Shown: positions 17,132 to 26,093 of the stretch, piece by piece
Position numbering within the stretch: position 1 is the stretch's first letter
Layout: each line of letters opens with the position of its first letter
Assembly: GCF_009363655.1 (NCBI RefSeq)
Contig: NZ_CP045393.1
Location: forward strand, 2,542,001-2,606,000
Direction: 5' to 3'
DNA: 64,000 bases
Source: Roseovarius sp. THAF27
GTDB lineage: Bacteria > Pseudomonadota > Alphaproteobacteria > Rhodobacterales > Rhodobacteraceae
Notes under the pieces: generated by a model
Seen by the model: only the letters and a program-made list of their open reading frames with translations
What the model was told of the DNA's origin: nothing
The model's database searches: none
Translations under genes and position numbers: made by a program

Positions 17132-17461
17132 GTTTTTCTGCTCCTTCCGATGCGGTTACGTGCGATAAGCAAACCTGAATGCACGTTTAGATATTGTTAT
17201 ATAGGAGATTTCGGCAGATCGTAAAGGGGAATTTTTCGTTCTTTATCAGAGGCTTTCAGAAGGGTGCGCTGCGACGCGGCAAGGCGGATTCGCATACGTT
17301 TGCACACCGAATCCGCGTTTGGCCGGTCGTCCCGGCGAGAGGAGCGCCCAGCTTGGGCAAGCCGCGCTTGACTTGCCCCCCGACCCGCGCCACAACCCGG
17401 GCCAAGACCATAACCCGCAACCGGGCGTTCCGTGGGCGCCAAACTGACGAGGAGGCCAGAC
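17132..17461. other. Intergenic region upstream of thrS
   Basis: These 330 bases are AT-rich near 17170-17240, then GC-rich. A GGATTCG/CGAATCC dyad lies at about 17286-17314. I see no T-box (not expected in this group), no tRNA-like antisense structure that I can support, and no convincing small gene. It must hold the thrS promoter and the promoter of the minus-strand gene at 16946. Confidence 0.4.
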
Positions 17462-19441
17462 ATGGCTCAGATCTCCCTTACTCTTCCCGATGGCAATGCG
17501 CGGCAATACGACGCTGGGATCACCCCCGCCGAAGTGGCCGCCGATATCTCCAACTCGCTGGCCAAGAAGGCCATTTCGGCACATGTCGATGGCAAGCATT
17601 GGGATCTGGCCTGGCCCATCGAGCGCGACGCGCAGATCGCCATCAATACGATGAAGGACGAGGAGGCCGCCAATGAATTGGTGCGCCACGACCTCGCGCA
17701 TATCATGGCCCGGGCGGTGCAGGAGATCTGGCCCGACACGAAAGTCACCATCGGGCCGGTGATCGAGAATGGCTGGTATTACGATTTCGACCGAGCCGAG
17801 CCGTTCACGCCCGAGGATTTGGGTGCCATCGAGAAAAAGATGCGCGAGATCATCAACCTGCGCGACCCTGTCCGCACCGAGGTGTGGGAACGCGACCGCG
17901 CGGTGCAGCACTACAAGGACAATGGCGAGCCCTACAAGGTGGAGCTGATCGAGGCCATTCCGGGCGACGAGCCGTTGCGTATGTACTGGCACGGGCATTG
18001 GCAAGACCTGTGCCGGGGGCCACATTTGCAGCATACGGGCCAGGTGCCCGCGGATGCCTTCAAGCTGATGTCCATTGCGGGGGCCTATTGGCGCGGGGAT
18101 TCCAGCCGCCAGATGCTGCAGCGGATCTATGGCGTGGCCTTCACCGGCAAGGAAAAGCTGAAGGCGTATCTGAATTTCCTGGAAGAGGCGGAAAAGCGCG
18201 ACCACCGCAAGCTGGGCCGAGAGATGAGCCTGTTTCACATGCAGGAGGAAGCGCCCGGCCAAGTGTTCTGGCACCCCAATGGCTGGACGATCTATACCCA
18301 GTTGCAGGACTACATGCGCCGCAAGCAGCGCGCGGGCGGATACCGCGAGATCAACACGCCGCAGGTCGTGGACCGCAAGCTGTGGGAAAAGTCCGGCCAC
18401 TGGGACAAGTACCAGCACCACATGTTCATCGTGGAGGTGGACGAAAGCCGCGACGGCGAGGATGACGACGCCAGCGTCAAGAACAAGGATCAGACGCGGA
18501 TCAACGCGCTGAAGCCGATGAACTGCCCCTGCCACGTGCAGGTGTTCAACCAGGGTCTGAAATCCTATCGCGACCTGCCCCTGCGGCTGGCCGAGTTCGG
18601 CTCCTGTGCCCGGTTCGAGCCGTCGGGCGCGCTGCACGGGATCATGCGGGTGCGCGGGTTCACCCAGGACGACGCGCATATCTTCTGCACCGAAGAGCAG
18701 ATCCAGGAGGAATGCGCGCGGTTCATCGACTTTTTGGCGGATGTCTACCGCGAGCTGGGTTTCCCGGAGTTCGAGATCAAGTTCGCCACCCGCCCCGAAA
18801 AGCGCGTGGGCAGCGACGAGTCCTGGGATTACGTCGAAGGCGCGCTGGAGAACGCGATCAAGGCGGTGGGGCGTGAGTATACGCTGGAGCCGGGGGATGG
18901 GGCGTTCTATGGCCCCAAGCTGGACTTTTACCTGACCGACGCGATCGGCCGGGTCTGGCAATGCGGCACGTTCCAGGTGGATCCCAACCTGCCCGAGCGG
19001 CTGGATGCGACCTATATCGGCGCGGATGGCGAAAAGCACCGGCCCTACATGCTGCACCGCGCGACGCTGGGCAGCTTCGAGCGGTTCATCGGCATCCTGA
19101 TCGAGAACTGGGAAGGCAAGCTGCCCTTCTGGTTGGCCCCGCGGCAGGTGGTCGTGGCCTCGATCGTGTCCGAGGCCAATGACTATGTGCTGGAGGTCGT
19201 GGATCAGTTGAAGGCCGCGGGCGTGCGGGCCGAGGCGGATCTGCGCAACGAGAAGATCAACTACAAGGTCCGCGAACATTCGGTGGGCAAGGTGCCGGTG
19301 ATCCTGGCCGTGGGGATGCGCGAGGTCGAGGAAAAGACCGTGTCGGTGCGCCGCCTGGGCGAGAAGCAGACCAGCGTGCAGAGCTTGGAGGAGGTCACCG
19401 CCGCGCTGGCCAAGGACGCGACGCCGCCCGACCTGGCTTGA
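17462..19441 (+). CDS. thrS: Threonyl-tRNA synthetase
   Basis: A 659-residue class II aminoacyl-tRNA synthetase that charges tRNA-Thr. I chose the start [11 protein letters not shown] because GAGGAG lies just before it. Domains in order are TGS (1-62), the editing domain with [11 protein letters not shown] (the HxxxH pair), the catalytic core with the zinc ligand Cys in [10 protein letters not shown] and the motif 2 region ARFEPSG, and the C-terminal anticodon-binding domain (from about 555, [13 protein letters not shown]). Length is normal. It is followed by two strong hairpins. Confidence 0.97.
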   Translation: MAQISLTLPDGNARQYDAGITPAEVAADISNSLAKKAISAHVDGKHWDLAWPIERDAQIAINTMKDEEAANELVRHDLAHIMARAVQEIWPDTKVTIGPVIENGWYYDFDRAEPFTPEDLGAIEKKMREIINLRDPVRTEVWERDRAVQHYKDNGEPYKVELIEAIPGDEPLRMYWHGHWQDLCRGPHLQHTGQVPADAFKLMSIAGAYWRGDSSRQMLQRIYGVAFTGKEKLKAYLNFLEEAEKRDHRKLGREMSLFHMQEEAPGQVFWHPNGWTIYTQLQDYMRRKQRAGGYREINTPQVVDRKLWEKSGHWDKYQHHMFIVEVDESRDGEDDDASVKNKDQTRINALKPMNCPCHVQVFNQGLKSYRDLPLRLAEFGSCARFEPSGALHGIMRVRGFTQDDAHIFCTEEQIQEECARFIDFLADVYRELGFPEFEIKFATRPEKRVGSDESWDYVEGALENAIKAVGREYTLEPGDGAFYGPKLDFYLTDAIGRVWQCGTFQVDPNLPERLDATYIGADGEKHRPYMLHRATLGSFERFIGILIENWEGKLPFWLAPRQVVVASIVSEANDYVLEVVDQLKAAGVRAEADLRNEKINYKVREHSVGKVPVILAVGMREVEEKTVSVRRLGEKQTSVQSLEEVTAALAKDATPPDLA

Positions 19442-19463
19442 CGCCTATTGCAAGGAACCGCGC

Positions 19464-19526
19464 GCCCCGGGCCTGACCCGGGGCCTCCTGCCCTTCCGCG
19501 CGAGGCCCCGGCTTGGGGGCCGGGGC
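19464..19526 (+). terminator. Two GC-rich hairpins after thrS
   Basis: GCCCCGGG/CCCGGGGC (19464-19484) and GCCCCGGC/GCCGGGGC (19505-19526). They lie between the convergent ends of thrS and the gene at 19552 and probably stop both transcripts, although T runs are lacking. Confidence 0.6.
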
Positions 19527-19551
19527 GGGGTGAGCTTGTGTCGGCTGACGT

Positions 19552-19920
19552 CTAGAAATGCGCCTTGGGCTCATCGGGTTTCCCGGCGCCGACGGCCAAG
19601 AGGCCCGCCAGCCCGACGAAACCGATGGGGAAAAGCGTGAAGGGCCCGATGCCGAACGTGTAGGTCATCAATCCCGCCGAGATCAGCATCAGGATGCCGC
19701 CCCAGAGCGCGCGAGCCTTGGACATGGCCGCCCCGGCGATGGCCAGAAGCGGCGAGACGAAGCTGGCGGTGCGCACCAGCCCCTCGCGGTCGAGCGCGGT
19801 GGCCAGACCCTCGACCTCGCCGTATTCCCGGATGAACTCCGTGTAGCCGAAGGTGAAGAAGCCCACGACCAGGGCAAGGCAGCCGCCGATGATGCCCAAA
19901 ACAAGTGCCGCGTTGCGCAT
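19552..19920 (-). CDS. DUF4064-like small membrane protein
   Basis: A 122-residue protein with four hydrophobic segments (about residues 4-26, 53-66, 72-90 and 93-111). The GIIGGCLALVVGFF start resembles the DUF4064 group. It lies downstream of the ArsC-like gene on the same strand with an 18-base gap, so the two are likely cotranscribed. Function is unknown. Confidence 0.7.
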   Translation of the reverse strand: MRNAALVLGIIGGCLALVVGFFTFGYTEFIREYGEVEGLATALDREGLVRTASFVSPLLAIAGAAMSKARALWGGILMLISAGLMTYTFGIGPFTLFPIGFVGLAGLLAVGAGKPDEPKAHF

Positions 19921-19938
19921 GGCGGTCTCCTTTGTTCG

Positions 19939-20250
19939 TTACGTCAGCGCCGCCTGCACGTCCTTGCCCCAGCCGAGGTAGAGCGTGCCGCCATCGTCGA
20001 TCAGCGGGCGTTTCATCAGCGTGGGATGCGCCGCGAGCAGGTCGAGCGGGTCGCCCGCGCGTTCGGCCTCGGACAAGCCGCGCCAGGTGGTGGAGCGGGT
20101 GTTGAGCAAGGCTGCGCCGAATTTTCCATGCGCCGCCCGCAGCACGTCGGCGGGCACGCCATCGGCGCGGACATCGCGAAACCCGGCGTTTTCAAGAGAT
20201 TTCAGCGCCTTGCGGCAGGTGTCGCAGGTTTTCAGCCCGTAAAGGATCAT
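19939..20250 (-). CDS. ArsC/Spx-family reductase-like protein
   Basis: A 103-residue thioredoxin-fold protein of the ArsC/Spx family. The N-terminal strand is followed by the redox pair CDTC (residues 9-12), and the C-terminal NxxxxxLxKRPL-type region is present as LMKRPLIDDGG. It is short, like the YffB subgroup, whose members are usually not true arsenate reductases. No arsenic resistance genes are nearby, so a thiol-redox role is more likely. Confidence 0.85.
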   Translation of the reverse strand: MILYGLKTCDTCRKALKSLENAGFRDVRADGVPADVLRAAHGKFGAALLNTRSTTWRGLSEAERAGDPLDLLAAHPTLMKRPLIDDGGTLYLGWGKDVQAALT

Positions 20251-20459
20251 GGTGTCATCCGCTCACGTTTTCATCAGGTGACCCCTACCTAAGCATTGGC
20301 CCGCCGTGTTTCACTTGCTTTTTACACGCTGTGCACAATCTTCATTACCGTGGTCTTGGTCTTGCAACCTCCGGCCGACGTGCCGGGGGCCAGCAGAGGC
20401 TCCCTTGGCCGCATGGCCCGGCATACCCGGGGAATAGAACGGCAAGAAGGAGAAGCGGA

Positions 20460-20666
20460 ATGCCGACAGGCACCGTTAAATGGTTCAATACGACGAAGGG
20501 CTATGGTTTCATCGCCCCGGAAGAAGGCGGCAAGGACGTCTTCGTGCATATCAGTCAGGTGGAACAATCCGGAATGACCGGCCTGGCCGACAATCAGAAG
20601 GTTGAATACGAGCTTCAGGAAGGCCGCGACGGTCGGCCCATGGCGGTCAATCTGAAGGCGGTCTGA
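20460..20666 (+). CDS. Cold-shock domain protein
   Basis: A 68-residue CspA-family protein that binds single-stranded nucleic acid. RNP1 is KGYGFI (13-18) and RNP2 is VFVHI (27-31). AAGGAG lies 7 bases before the ATG. The upstream 210 bases could hold the long leader typical of cold-shock genes, but I cannot assign its structure. The stop codon sits in a short GGCGGT/ACCGCC stem. Confidence 0.95.
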   Translation: MPTGTVKWFNTTKGYGFIAPEEGGKDVFVHISQVEQSGMTGLADNQKVEYELQEGRDGRPMAVNLKAV

Positions 20667-20702
20667 AACCGCCCGAGCGTGTGTGCGACGCGAAAGAGCG
20701 GT

Positions 20703-20999
20703 TCAGGCCGGGTTGTCGGCCTGAACAACGTCCCAATTTTCCCCCATTGCGACGATGCAGGACGTGCCGGTGGCATACGTCACCACCAGCGTCCAGCCGC
20801 CGCTGTCATCCGTCCAGACCTCCATGACCTGATCGGGACCTTGGGTGCCCCGTGCGAGACGCGACTCGCCGAACTGGCGGGTCAGCTTCTGCGTGAGGCT
20901 GTGGCTTGGCGCGCAGAGAATGTCCGCGATGGGGCTGGCCGCAACCGCCGGAACGGCGCCGAGGGCGGCCAGGGCGACGGGGACGATACACCTGAACAT
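20703..20999 (-). CDS. Small periplasmic protein, unknown
   Basis: A 98-residue protein with signal peptide MFRCIVPVALAALGAVPAVAA. I chose the ATG at 20999 because CAGGAG precedes it. The mature part has two cysteines (DILCAPS and GTSCIVAM) and a Trp-rich segment (VWTDDSGGWTLVV). It resembles small periplasmic proteins common in this family but has no known function. It converges with the cold-shock gene. Confidence 0.7.
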   Translation of the reverse strand: MFRCIVPVALAALGAVPAVAASPIADILCAPSHSLTQKLTRQFGESRLARGTQGPDQVMEVWTDDSGGWTLVVTYATGTSCIVAMGENWDVVQADNPA

Positions 21000-21116
21000 G
21001 GGGCTACTCCTGTAAATCACCGGGAGGCGACATGTAACAGATTCATGACGACAAGTATAGTGCGCGTATATACGCAAGATATACGACCGCGCCCGCCGGA
21101 CCGCCACCGCCACACG

Positions 21117-21143
21117 AAAAAAGAGCGCACCCCCGATGCGCCC
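21117..21143 (-). terminator. Terminator after gene at 21176
   Basis: On the minus strand a GCGCA/TGCGC stem is followed by a run of six T after TC. It lies 33 bases after the stop of the gene at 21176. Confidence 0.65.
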
Positions 21144-21175
21144 TTTCCCCGGATTTCACATGCCCCGGCGGTGGA

Positions 21176-21454
21176 TCAGAAGCAGCCCTTCTGCCCTTCG
21201 GCACAGTTGTAGGACTGGCGGGCCTTGTGGACATAGTGCCGTTTTTTGGGCGCCGGGTGCTGCATGACCTGTTTGTAGCTTTGCGTCTGGTTCGGCTTGC
21301 CGCAGCAGATGACACCGGAAATGGTGATCGGCTGCAGGCCGTAGGGGCAATAGTTTTCCTTGGAATGATAAGGGTAGATCTTGGCCTCGGCGAGCGCCGG
21401 CCCGGCGATGGCGGTCATGGCCAGAGCGGCCACGATGGGTTTAAGAATGCGCAT
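21176..21454 (-). CDS. Small Cys-rich exported protein
   Basis: A 92-residue protein with signal peptide MRILKPIVAALAMTAIAGPALAE; start at 21454 with GAGGA upstream. The mature part is basic and has five cysteines (YCPYG, VICCGK, YNCAE, KGCF), two of them adjacent, which fits a disulfide-bonded periplasmic protein. I do not recognise a family. Confidence 0.7.
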   Translation of the reverse strand: MRILKPIVAALAMTAIAGPALAEAKIYPYHSKENYCPYGLQPITISGVICCGKPNQTQSYKQVMQHPAPKKRHYVHKARQSYNCAEGQKGCF

Positions 21455-21572
21455 AAGGTCCTCGTTCGCTATGAATTTTTTATCCCGTCCCACGGATACC
21501 AGATATGGTACGCGATGGCGGGAATGTGTCAATTTCTAATGTGGCGGCGCGTGGTGCCAGTGCGTGGAGGGA

Positions 21573-21717
21573 GGCTCTGCCGGGACGCGCCCGACCTGGA
21601 GGGCGCATTGGTGGGTCCGATCCGGGTGGTCTCGCCCGCAAACTCGCGCCGGTCATCCTGGGTCTGACGTCGCAAACGCGCCCTCCGTGGGGAGGTCGGG
21701 CGCGGCCCGGCAGAGCC
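21573..21717. repeat. Long interrupted inverted repeat
   Basis: The left arm 21573-21606 (GGCTCTGCCGGG, GCGCCCGACCT, GAGGGCGC) is almost the reverse complement of the right arm 21678-21717 (GCGCCCTC, AGGTCGGGCGC, CCCGGCAGAGCC). About 70 bases lie between the arms. It fills the gap between folA and the gene at 21176, both on the minus strand. Confidence 0.8.
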
Positions 21718-21732
21718 GGGCGGAGCGGTTGA

Positions 21733-22221
21733 TCAGCGTTTGCGCAGAAGCTCCACCACCTCGCAGCGCGGGTCGTCGGACTGGAGCACGAAGCGTGTCG
21801 TTTCCTCCCACTCCGCCGCCTCATACTCCGGGAACCACGTGTCGGCGTCCTCGACGGCCAGGTCGACCTCGGTGATCACCAGTCGGTCGGCGCGGGGCAG
21901 AAGTGCGTCGTAGATCCCCGCCCCCCCGATGCCGCAGATATGGGCGTAGCCGGCATCATGCGCAGCGGCGATGGCGCTGTCGATGGAAGGGTGGACATGC
22001 TCAGCGCCCTCGGGCGTGCCGGAGGAGACCACGAGGTTCAGGCGGTTCGGCAGGGGGCGGAAGCGCTCGGGCAGGCTTTCCCACGTGCGGCGGCCCATGA
22101 TGCAGGCGGTGCCGGTGGTCTCGCGCGAAAAGAACTTGAGGTCGGCGGGGATGTGCCACGGGATGCCCCCCTGCCGCCCGATAGCGCGGTTGCGGTCGGT
22201 CGCCACCACAAGCGAGATCAT
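21733..22221 (-). CDS. folA: Dihydrofolate reductase
   Basis: A 162-residue dihydrofolate reductase that regenerates tetrahydrofolate after thymidylate synthesis. The start [15 protein letters not shown] and GGIPWHIPADLKFF hold the substrate and NADPH contacts, GRRTWESLP (43-51) the cofactor loop and GGAGIYDALLP (99-109) the second NADPH loop. Its start overlaps the thyA stop by one base (TGATG), so the genes are translationally coupled. Confidence 0.96.
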   Translation of the reverse strand: MISLVVATDRNRAIGRQGGIPWHIPADLKFFSRETTGTACIMGRRTWESLPERFRPLPNRLNLVVSSGTPEGAEHVHPSIDSAIAAAHDAGYAHICGIGGAGIYDALLPRADRLVITEVDLAVEDADTWFPEYEAAEWEETTRFVLQSDDPRCEVVELLRKR

Positions 22222-23012
22222 CAGACTGCCACCGGGGCAGAAATATGCGGGTCGGGGTCGTAGCCGGTGATCTCGAAATCCTCGAAGCGGAAGTCGAATA
22301 TCGACGTGACGTCCCGGGTGATGCGCAGCGTCGGCAGCGGCTTGGGCGTGCGGGAGAGCTGCAGTTTCACCTGATCCACATGGTTGGAATAGATATGTGC
22401 GTCGCCGAAGCTGTGGACGAAATCGCCGGGTTCGTAGCCGGTGACATGGGCCAGCATGTGCAGCAAGAGCGCGTAGGAGGCGATGTTGAACGGCACGCCC
22501 AGGAACATGTCGGCGGACCGCTGGTAGAGTTGCAGGTGCAGCTTGCCCCCCGCGATGCGCACCTGCCAGAGCGTGTGGCAGGGCGGCAGGGCCATGTCGG
22601 GCACGTCGCCCGGGTTCCACGCCGAGACGATCAGGCGGCGGCTGTCGGGGGTTTCGCGGATCATCTGCATCAGGGTTTCGATCTGGTCGATCTCGCCCAC
22701 CGGCCCCGGCCAGTGGCGCCACTGGTGGCCGTAGACGGGGCCGAGGTCGCCGTCCGCGTCCGCCCATTCATCCCAGATGGAAACGCCGTTTTCCTTCAGG
22801 TACGCGATGTTGGTCTCGCCCGAGAGGAACCACAGAAGCTCGTGGATGATCGAGCGCAGGTGCAGTTTCTTGGTGGTCACCAGCGGAAAGCCGTCGGCCA
22901 TGGCATAGCGCGATTGCAGCCCGAAGGCCGAGATCGTGCCGGTGCCGGTCCGGTCGGTCGAGGGCACGCCATGGGTCATCACATGGGCCAATGCGTCGTG
23001 ATATTGCTTCAT
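22221..23012 (-). CDS. thyA: Thymidylate synthase
   Basis: A 263-residue ThyA-type synthase that makes dTMP from dUMP with methylene-tetrahydrofolate. The catalytic Cys is in LPPCHTLWQ (about 146) and the phosphate-binding Arg in [25 protein letters not shown] and the C-terminal HISAPVAV are usual. Length equals the E. coli type. It is cotranscribed with folA. Confidence 0.97.
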   Translation of the reverse strand: MKQYHDALAHVMTHGVPSTDRTGTGTISAFGLQSRYAMADGFPLVTTKKLHLRSIIHELLWFLSGETNIAYLKENGVSIWDEWADADGDLGPVYGHQWRHWPGPVGEIDQIETLMQMIRETPDSRRLIVSAWNPGDVPDMALPPCHTLWQVRIAGGKLHLQLYQRSADMFLGVPFNIASYALLLHMLAHVTGYEPGDFVHSFGDAHIYSNHVDQVKLQLSRTPKPLPTLRITRDVTSIFDFRFEDFEITGYDPDPHISAPVAV

Positions 23013-23246
23013 CGGGTCTTTCCGCCGTTGGGCATTTGCGGGGCGCGGACAACTAATGCGAGTCGCACCCCACTATATCTTGCGGGGCGGCGCAAACAAT
23101 CCTCCAGATCGGGTGGCGGTTGCGGGGCAACACAGCCTGATTTTCCTGCCACGGCGCATGAAAAAAACTTTGACTTTGCAGGCTTGCGCGCCGACTCTCG
23201 GGCAAAACAATACAAAAACGACCACATATTGAGGGCAGTACTCATC

Positions 23247-24218
23247 ATGAACCGTTTCGTGGCATCACTCGTGCTGCCGGCGTTCCTGCTGGCATGCGGC
23301 GGGGGCAGCAACCCGTTCACCCCCGACCCCGCGGCGCCGGACCCCGGAACCGGCGGGGACGGTGACAACCCGACCGACGCAGGCATCCCGACCGCGCTGG
23401 CCGGGGACCTGACCCGTCTCAATTACAATGCGGCGACGCAGACATTGACGGTCGAGGGGCTGACGCTGGACGGAGGCGACGATCCTCTCGTGTACAGACG
23501 GCGCCCCGGCCTGGATCGGAACGGGTACCAAGCCTATACGTTCCAGGACGACGGGCGCGACCGTCACTATACGATCTACGTCGCAGAAGCCAACAACAAC
23601 TCAGGTGTTCGAGCCGGTACGGGCGCATCGGGAGGAGTGCGCAACCGGTTTTTCGGGGGTGGGTACTACGAGCGGGACGGTGACTTTTCGCCGGCAACGG
23701 GCCAGGTCAGCTATGCGGGTAACTACCTAGGCGTCACGAACCTGTCCGGAAGCGGCGAAGATCTCACGCCCCCTCCGGCCGGTCTGGACCCGGACCTTGT
23801 TCCGACCCAGGCGGCCGAGGTCACCGGGCGCGTGGAGCTTCAGGCAAATTTCGGAGATGACGCTACGGTCGAAGGAAACATCATCGAACGTACGATCGTG
23901 GACGGCGGCACCGCGCTGCCCTCGATCGTCCTGGTCAACACACCGATAAGCTCCGATGGTACCTTCGTCGGTCAGGCCGAATACGAGCAGGGCGATTTTC
24001 CCGGTGAAAACGTGATCGGCCAGAAGATTGGCGATTACGGTGGTATTTTCGGAGGCACGAACGCGTCCGGCGTTGCGGGCGTCATCCACCTGGATGAATT
24101 CGACGGACCGAACAACCCGCTCGGCCTCGAAAACGAAGAGGAATATGGCGTTTTCGTGCTCGACCAATGTGGCCAACCTGTCGAAGACGCCACTGGCTGT
24201 GCCGGCACGAACCCGTAA
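23247..24218 (+). CDS. TbpB-like surface lipoprotein, probable Slam client
   Basis: A 323-residue lipoprotein. The signal peptide MNRFVASLVLPAFLLAC ends in lipobox LLAC (Cys17), followed by a Gly/Pro/Asp-rich linker (GGGSNPFTPDPAAPDPGTGG). The C-terminal part shows SDGTFVGQAEY and GDYGGIFGGTNASGVAG. This resembles the beta-barrel repeat of transferrin-binding protein B and other Slam clients (GTF.G and FxGxxAxxxAG). Two Cys near the C-terminus (DQCGQP, TGCAGT) may pair. The next gene is a Slam-like outer-membrane protein whose start overlaps this one. A ligand cannot be predicted. GAGGG lies 11 bases before the ATG. Confidence 0.78.
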   Translation: MNRFVASLVLPAFLLACGGGSNPFTPDPAAPDPGTGGDGDNPTDAGIPTALAGDLTRLNYNAATQTLTVEGLTLDGGDDPLVYRRRPGLDRNGYQAYTFQDDGRDRHYTIYVAEANNNSGVRAGTGASGGVRNRFFGGGYYERDGDFSPATGQVSYAGNYLGVTNLSGSGEDLTPPPAGLDPDLVPTQAAEVTGRVELQANFGDDATVEGNIIERTIVDGGTALPSIVLVNTPISSDGTFVGQAEYEQGDFPGENVIGQKIGDYGGIFGGTNASGVAGVIHLDEFDGPNNPLGLENEEEYGVFVLDQCGQPVEDATGCAGTNP

Positions 24219-25584
24219 CGCACGCGCCACGGCCGCGTTTGCGCTGATCGCGGCGCTGTCGGCCTGGGGTCTTTCGGCCCCGGCCGAAGACGGCGTTGAG
24301 ATGACCCTGCCCCAGGCGCAGGCGCTGGCGGTGCAGGCGATCAAGCAAGACCGCCCGAAGCTGGCCTATCAGCTGAGCGAAGGTCTGCTCAACGTCAACC
24401 CGCGCGACGGGCAGGCGCATTACACGCAGGCGCTGGCATTCGCGCAGGTCAAGGCCTACGGGTTTGGCCGCAAGTCCGCGCGCAAGGCGTTCAACACCGC
24501 CCAGACAGAGGTGCAGAAATACGAGGCCGCGCAGCTGGCCTCGCAGATGGCCTATGCCGACGACCGGCTGACCTTGTCGCAGTTCTGGCTGCGCCGCGCG
24601 GTGCAACACGCGCCGACCGAAGACGTGCGCCAGGAGTCGATCAAGGCGTTCCGCACCGTGCGCGCGCACAACCCGCTGAATTTCAACCTGAAATTCTCGA
24701 TCTCGCCGTCCGACAACGTCAACAATGGATCCAACAGCCCCTACAACATCATCGACGGCGTGCCGGTGGTGGGCGTGCTGTCGCCCAGCGCGCAGGCGAT
24801 CGACGGGATCATTGCCACCACCGATCTGCAGGGCAGCTATCGCATCGCCTACGGCGAGCGGTACATGACGCGGCTGACCGGGCGGGCCTATACGCGGCAG
24901 GTGACGTTCAACGATGCCGTGCCGGGCTTGAGCGGGTCGGACATTTCGTCCTCGCGGTTGCAGGTCGGGGTGAACCATCTGGCGGTCGACGGATCCAAGC
25001 GCGGCCAGTGGGAATTCGACCTGACCGGCGGGCGCGTCTGGTACGGCGACAGCCCGCTTTACGATTTCGCGCGGCTGGGGGTCGAACGGCACAATCGCCT
25101 TGGCGAGAACACGCGCCTCGGCTTTGGCGGGGCGGTCGAGTTCCAGGAAGACGAGACCTGGCCCTATAACGACGCCATGCAATACGAAGGCTTCGCGCAG
25201 CTGAGCTACAGGCTGGCGAATGGTGCGCGGATCGGCGGATACCTGAACTATCGCACCACCGAAACGGACGGGGTGAACCGCGCGCGCGACCAGTGGACCG
25301 GGATCGTCAGCTACACGATGGGGCGCGAGATCGGGCCGGCTCTCATCAGCTTTCAGCTGGGCCACAGCCTTGTCGAGTACGACAAGTACCGCATCATCGG
25401 CCCCGTCCCCGGCGGGCGCAGCGACAACAGCACCTTCGGCGGCGTCACGGCGACCTTCCAGGACTGGAGCTATCTGGGCTTCGTGCCCACCGTGTCGGTG
25501 AATACCGAGGCGACGGATTCCAACATCAGCCGGTTCGACGTGGACGAAACCTCGGTCAGTTTCGGCATCCGCTCGGAATTCTGA
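24199..25584 (+). CDS. Slam-like outer-membrane protein (surface lipoprotein assembly modifier)
   Basis: A protein of about 461 residues. From the GTG at 24199 the N-terminus is a signal peptide (TAAFALIAALSAWGLSAPA). An alternative ATG at 24145 has AGAGGA upstream and would add 18 residues. Residues about 35-150 are helical and TPR-like (ALAVQAIKQDRPKLAYQLSE). From about 160 on the sequence alternates like an outer-membrane barrel (LKFSISPSDNVNNGS to VSFGIRSEF with a terminal Phe). This order, TPR then a barrel of about 300 residues, is that of Slam proteins (DUF560), which move lipoproteins to the cell surface. It overlaps the lipoprotein gene, which suggests coupled expression. Confidence 0.78.
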   Translation: MPARTRNARATAAFALIAALSAWGLSAPAEDGVEMTLPQAQALAVQAIKQDRPKLAYQLSEGLLNVNPRDGQAHYTQALAFAQVKAYGFGRKSARKAFNTAQTEVQKYEAAQLASQMAYADDRLTLSQFWLRRAVQHAPTEDVRQESIKAFRTVRAHNPLNFNLKFSISPSDNVNNGSNSPYNIIDGVPVVGVLSPSAQAIDGIIATTDLQGSYRIAYGERYMTRLTGRAYTRQVTFNDAVPGLSGSDISSSRLQVGVNHLAVDGSKRGQWEFDLTGGRVWYGDSPLYDFARLGVERHNRLGENTRLGFGGAVEFQEDETWPYNDAMQYEGFAQLSYRLANGARIGGYLNYRTTETDGVNRARDQWTGIVSYTMGREIGPALISFQLGHSLVEYDKYRIIGPVPGGRSDNSTFGGVTATFQDWSYLGFVPTVSVNTEATDSNISRFDVDETSVSFGIRSEF

Positions 25585-25664
25585 GGCCCCCGCCCCGCTC
25601 TGGACAGCGCGGTGCTTTCGGCTAACTGTGGTGGGGAAATCAAGTACAAAGGAGCCGCACGCTT

Positions 25665-26093
25665 ATGGCGCTGAAATACCTGCACACGATGGTCCGGGTG
25701 AAGGACCTGGAAAAATCCATGGCCTTCTACGAACTCTTGGGCCTGAAGGAGACCCGGCGCATGGACAGCGACGAGGGCCGCTTTTCGCTGATCTTCATGG
25801 CGCCGCCGGGACAGGAGGAATGCCCGGTCGAGCTGACCTGGAACTGGGACGGCGACGACGATCTGCCCGATGACAGCCGGCATTTCGGGCATTTGGCCTA
25901 TTCGGTCGATAACATCTACGACATGTGCAAGCACCTGCAGGACAACGGCGTGACAATCAACCGTCCGCCCCGCGACGGGCGCATGGCCTTCGTGCGCAGC
26001 CCCGACAACATCTCGGTGGAATTGCTGCAAGCGGGCGACGCGCTGGAGCCGGCAGAGCCCTGGGCCAGTATGGAAAGCACCGGGCACTGGTGA
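25665..26093 (+). CDS. gloA: Lactoylglutathione lyase (glyoxalase I)
   Basis: A 142-residue VOC-fold enzyme that converts methylglyoxal-glutathione hemithioacetal to lactoylglutathione. Metal ligands fit His7 (YLHTMVRV), Glu (CPVELTWN), His (HFGHLAY) and Glu (ISVELLQ). Length is typical of the short bacterial form. Its stop overlaps the next start (TGATG), so it heads a coupled operon with three exported proteins. Confidence 0.92.
   Translation: MALKYLHTMVRVKDLEKSMAFYELLGLKETRRMDSDEGRFSLIFMAPPGQEECPVELTWNWDGDDDLPDDSRHFGHLAYSVDNIYDMCKHLQDNGVTINRPPRDGRMAFVRSPDNISVELLQAGDALEPAEPWASMESTGHW

Noticed and set aside
17132..17461. T-box or other riboswitch upstream of thrS
   Set aside because: I could not find a T-box core or a terminator/antiterminator pair, and T-boxes are not expected in alphaproteobacteria.
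19939..20250. True arsenate reductase
   Set aside because: It has CDTC and the short YffB-like length rather than the ArsC CxxS/R triad, and no ars genes are near.
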